From: Nitrosomonadales bacterium
GTDB taxonomy: Bacteria > Pseudomonadota > Gammaproteobacteria > Burkholderiales > Sulfuricellaceae
Length of the DNA: 7,432 nt
Direction of reading: 5' to 3'
NCBI GenBank assembly: GCA_003104895.1
Contig: PQAG01000101.1
Location: 154-7,585 of the forward strand
The position numbers were made by a program, and so were the translations under genes. Of this stretch, positions 5,650-7,432 are shown piece after piece (position 1 is the stretch's first letter; every line of letters starts with the position of its first letter). The notes below the pieces were generated by a model. The model had not been told where the DNA came from. It saw only the letters and a program-made list of their open reading frames with translations, and did no database searches.

Positions 5650-6306
5650 CTAGTTCTTGCCGCCCCGTTCCTGGCGGGCTTTCTTGATCAGATCATCGAG
5701 CACGGGCAGCATTTTTTCGTTGCTCCCCGTCTGGGAGGCGGAGGTCAGGTATTTGCCATCCACCACCAGGGACGGGACGCCCGTAATGGCAAAGGCGCGC
5801 GTCAGCTGCTTGGCGCGCTGGGCCTTGCCGGTTACGGCGAAGGAGTTGTAGGCATCCATGAATTTCTTGAGCTCGATGCCGTTCTTCCCGATCCATTCCT
5901 GCAGGATTTTCTCGTTCGTCAGGTCAATGCGGTCGACATGGATGGCCTTGAAAATGGCCGGGTGCAGCCGGTCAAGCTGGCCCAGCGCTTCGGCGGCGTA
6001 AAAGACCCGTGCAAGAACCGCCCATTTTTCGCTGAACACTGCTGGAATGCGGCGGAAAGTCACATCGCCGGGCAGTTTCTTGACCCACGGATTCAATACC
6101 GGCTCCAGGTCATTACAGTGCGGACAGGCGTAGGAGAAGAATTCCAGCACTTCGACATTCTTGCCGCTTTCCGCCGGCTGTGGCGGAGAAATCAGAATAT
6201 ACTGCTTGCCCGGCTCAAGTTCCGCCCGGGCCGGCGCGCTCCACACCAGGCCGAGGCAAAGCGCGGCAAACACCACCCGCAGAAATGCAAGATTCATTTT
6301 CTTCAC
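5650..6306 (-). CDS. dsbA: Thiol:disulfide interchange protein DsbA, periplasmic
   Basis: DsbA oxidises cysteine pairs of secreted proteins in the periplasm and is re-oxidised by the membrane protein DsbB. The 218-residue product has a Sec signal peptide (KK then a hydrophobic core at about 6-24, cleavage likely after ARA at 28), a thioredoxin fold with active site C61-P-H-C64 preceded by EFFSYA, and the conserved cis-proline P178 in ITGVPSL. CPHC and the length are typical for DsbA. The start is a GTG at 6306, fixed by AGGAG (6314-6318 on the complement) seven bases upstream. The ATG three codons later is 16 bases from that site and so less likely. It lies 33 bases after the SPOR-domain gene and 8 bases before the regulator, in one operon. 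No dsbB is in view. Confidence 0.97.
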   Translation of the reverse strand: MKKMNLAFLRVVFAALCLGLVWSAPARAELEPGKQYILISPPQPAESGKNVEVLEFFSYACPHCNDLEPVLNPWVKKLPGDVTFRRIPAVFSEKWAVLARVFYAAEALGQLDRLHPAIFKAIHVDRIDLTNEKILQEWIGKNGIELKKFMDAYNSFAVTGKAQRAKQLTRAFAITGVPSLVVDGKYLTSASQTGSNEKMLPVLDDLIKKARQERGGKN

Positions 6307-6313
6307 CGAAAGT

Positions 6314-6318
6314 CTCCT
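6314..6318 (-). promoter_or_regulatory. Ribosome binding site fixing the GTG start of dsbA
   Basis: AGGAG on the minus strand stands seven bases from the GTG at 6306 and 16 from the ATG at 6297. The spacing selects the GTG. Confidence 0.75.
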
Positions 6319-6339
6319 AAAGTTTGAATGTTTGAACGG

Positions 6340-6936
6340 CTAGTGCGCCGGCGTTTGCTCATGAACCTTGACCAGGCTGGCGGTGATGCCGTTTTGCGTC
6401 AGGGTGCTGCGAACCCGGTTCAAGTCATCCACGTTGTCATAGGGGCCGGCCCGAACCCGGTGCCATACGCCCTTGTCCGGCAGGGCCGCGGTCTGGATGC
6501 TGGCCTCGATGCCCATCAGAGCCAGCTTGGCCTTGAGATTGTCGGCATCGGCTTCCTTCTGGAATGCCCCGGCCTGCAGGTAATACTGGGTTTTGGACGC
6601 GCTCGCCGGATCCTGCTGTTTGATGTCCTTTTCAGTCGCGGGTTCCTCGGTGCCAGGCAGGATGGTATAAAAATCGAAGCGCGGTTTTTCGGCATTCTTC
6701 GGCTTTTCATTATTGGGCTCTGCGGTGGCTGCAGGTGCCGGCGCAATCTGCTCGCCACCGTTGGCTGCCTGGGGCTTGTTGTGCTCGACGAAGGGGCTTG
6801 GGCTTCCCTTGATGAAGACGGCCACGGCCAGTGCGATGGCAAGGCCGATGAACATGCCGATGACGATGCCGGCCAGCATCGGGCTGCCGGATTTTTTTGC
6901 ATGACCCTTGGGGGCGGGTTTGTAATCGCGGCTCAC
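6340..6936 (-). CDS. SPOR-domain membrane protein, FtsN-like layout
   Basis: The 198-residue protein has a short basic cytoplasmic N-terminus, one membrane segment (about 20-42, LAGIVIGMFIGLAIALAVAV), a Pro/Ala-rich periplasmic linker (about 44-85) with the segment FDFYTILPG (87-95), and a C-terminal SPOR domain (about 116-192; YYLQAGAF at the first strand, VRAGPY near 161-166). SPOR domains bind denuded peptidoglycan glycan strands at the septum, so it likely acts at the division site or envelope. The topology is that of FtsN, but identity with FtsN is not shown. The start is a GTG at 6936 whose G is also the last base of the argS stop (TAGTG), with GGAG (6945-6948 on the complement) eight bases upstream, inside argS. 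The overlap implies translational coupling with argS. Confidence 0.94.
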   Translation of the reverse strand: MSRDYKPAPKGHAKKSGSPMLAGIVIGMFIGLAIALAVAVFIKGSPSPFVEHNKPQAANGGEQIAPAPAATAEPNNEKPKNAEKPRFDFYTILPGTEEPATEKDIKQQDPASASKTQYYLQAGAFQKEADADNLKAKLALMGIEASIQTAALPDKGVWHRVRAGPYDNVDDLNRVRSTLTQNGITASLVKVHEQTPAH

Positions 6937-7432
6937 TACATTTTCTCCGGGCTGCTTACGCCGAGCAGGGTCAGGCCATTGCGGATCGCTTCACGCGTGG
7001 CGGTGATGAGGGCCAGGCGCGCCAGCCTGACGGCCTCGTCCGCGACCAGGAATTGCTGGGCATTGTAGTAGCTGTGCAGTTCCCCGGCCAAATCCTTGAG
7101 GTAGTAGGCGATGTGGTGCGGCGCGAATTCACGCGCCGCATTTTCCAGTGTTTCCGGATAGGCTTCCAGACGCTGCAACAGTGCCAGTTCGTGTGGCAGA
7201 GCGAGACAGGTCAGATCGGCCTGGGCGAGATCGTTCACGTCGCCGTCCCACTGCGCGAGCACGCTGCAGATGCGGGCATGGGCATACTGGATGTAATAGA
7301 CCGGGTTGTCGTTGCTCTGCGATTTGGCCAGTTCGAGATCGAAATCCAGGTGCTGGTCGCTCTTGCGCAGCACGTAGAAGAAACGGCAGGCATCGTTGCC
7401 CACCTCATGACGCAGTTCGCGCAGGGTGACGA
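6936..7432 (-). CDS. argS: Arginyl-tRNA synthetase, C-terminal part
   Basis: This class I aminoacyl-tRNA synthetase attaches arginine to tRNA-Arg in the cytoplasm. Only the C-terminal 164 codons or so are present; the frame stays open through the right edge. Upstream of an internal GTG codon at 7403 it continues as [19 protein letters not shown]. Diagnostic stretches are [20 protein letters not shown] and [19 protein letters not shown], which lie at the junction of the catalytic core and the anticodon-binding domain. The all-helical DALR-type anticodon-binding domain follows, ending with [21 protein letters not shown], the typical ArgS C-terminus. The HIGH and KMSK-like signatures would be upstream of the window. 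It is the first visible gene of the leftward operon; its TAG stop overlaps the SPOR gene start by one base. Confidence 0.97.
   Translation of the reverse strand, partial: VTLRELRHEVGNDACRFFYVLRKSDQHLDFDLELAKSQSNDNPVYYIQYAHARICSVLAQWDGDVNDLAQADLTCLALPHELALLQRLEAYPETLENAAREFAPHHIAYYLKDLAGELHSYYNAQQFLVADEAVRLARLALITATREAIRNGLTLLGVSSPEKM

Noticed and set aside
6328..7068. 246-codon plus-strand frame across the SPOR gene and the argS end
   Set aside because: It is antisense to two well-recognised genes, and its translation shows no family signature.

Overview
The window looks like a chromosomal segment of a GC-rich betaproteobacterium. The order argS, then a SPOR-domain gene, then dsbA, is typical of that class, and the symporter and the small membrane protein fit. 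I infer a Nitrosomonadales/Gallionella-like relative, but the sequence alone does not fix the genus. Coding density is high. There is no tRNA, rRNA, CRISPR array, transposase or prophage gene.

Left part (1-2021): the C-terminal half of an acetate-type sodium:solute symporter runs rightward and ends at a clear intrinsic terminator. Converging on it is a leftward gene for a five-repeat TPR protein. Diverging from that is a short two-helix membrane protein with a YggT-like motif. A REP-like double hairpin fills the convergent gap after it.

Middle (2022-4824): a leftward TauD/TfdA-type Fe(II)/2-oxoglutarate dioxygenase and a rightward 573-residue cytoplasmic protein with a degenerate PilZ-like C-terminus diverge from a shared control region (2934-3102).

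Right part (4825-7432): a tight leftward operon, read from the right edge, of argS (3' part), a membrane-anchored SPOR-domain protein, dsbA with a GTG start, and an orphan NarL/FixJ-type response regulator. It joins translation, cell-envelope/division and periplasmic disulfide functions to a regulator whose kinase is not in the window. The 160-base gap after the regulator holds an inverted repeat, an extended -10 promoter-like sequence and a strong terminator, all on the minus strand. Together they could specify an undescribed small RNA of about 60 nt, or the terminator may simply end the operon. This is the most interesting candidate here. Other points worth a look are an EF-hand-like loop in the symporter, the REP-like element, the modified receiver motif of the regulator and the PilZ-like protein.
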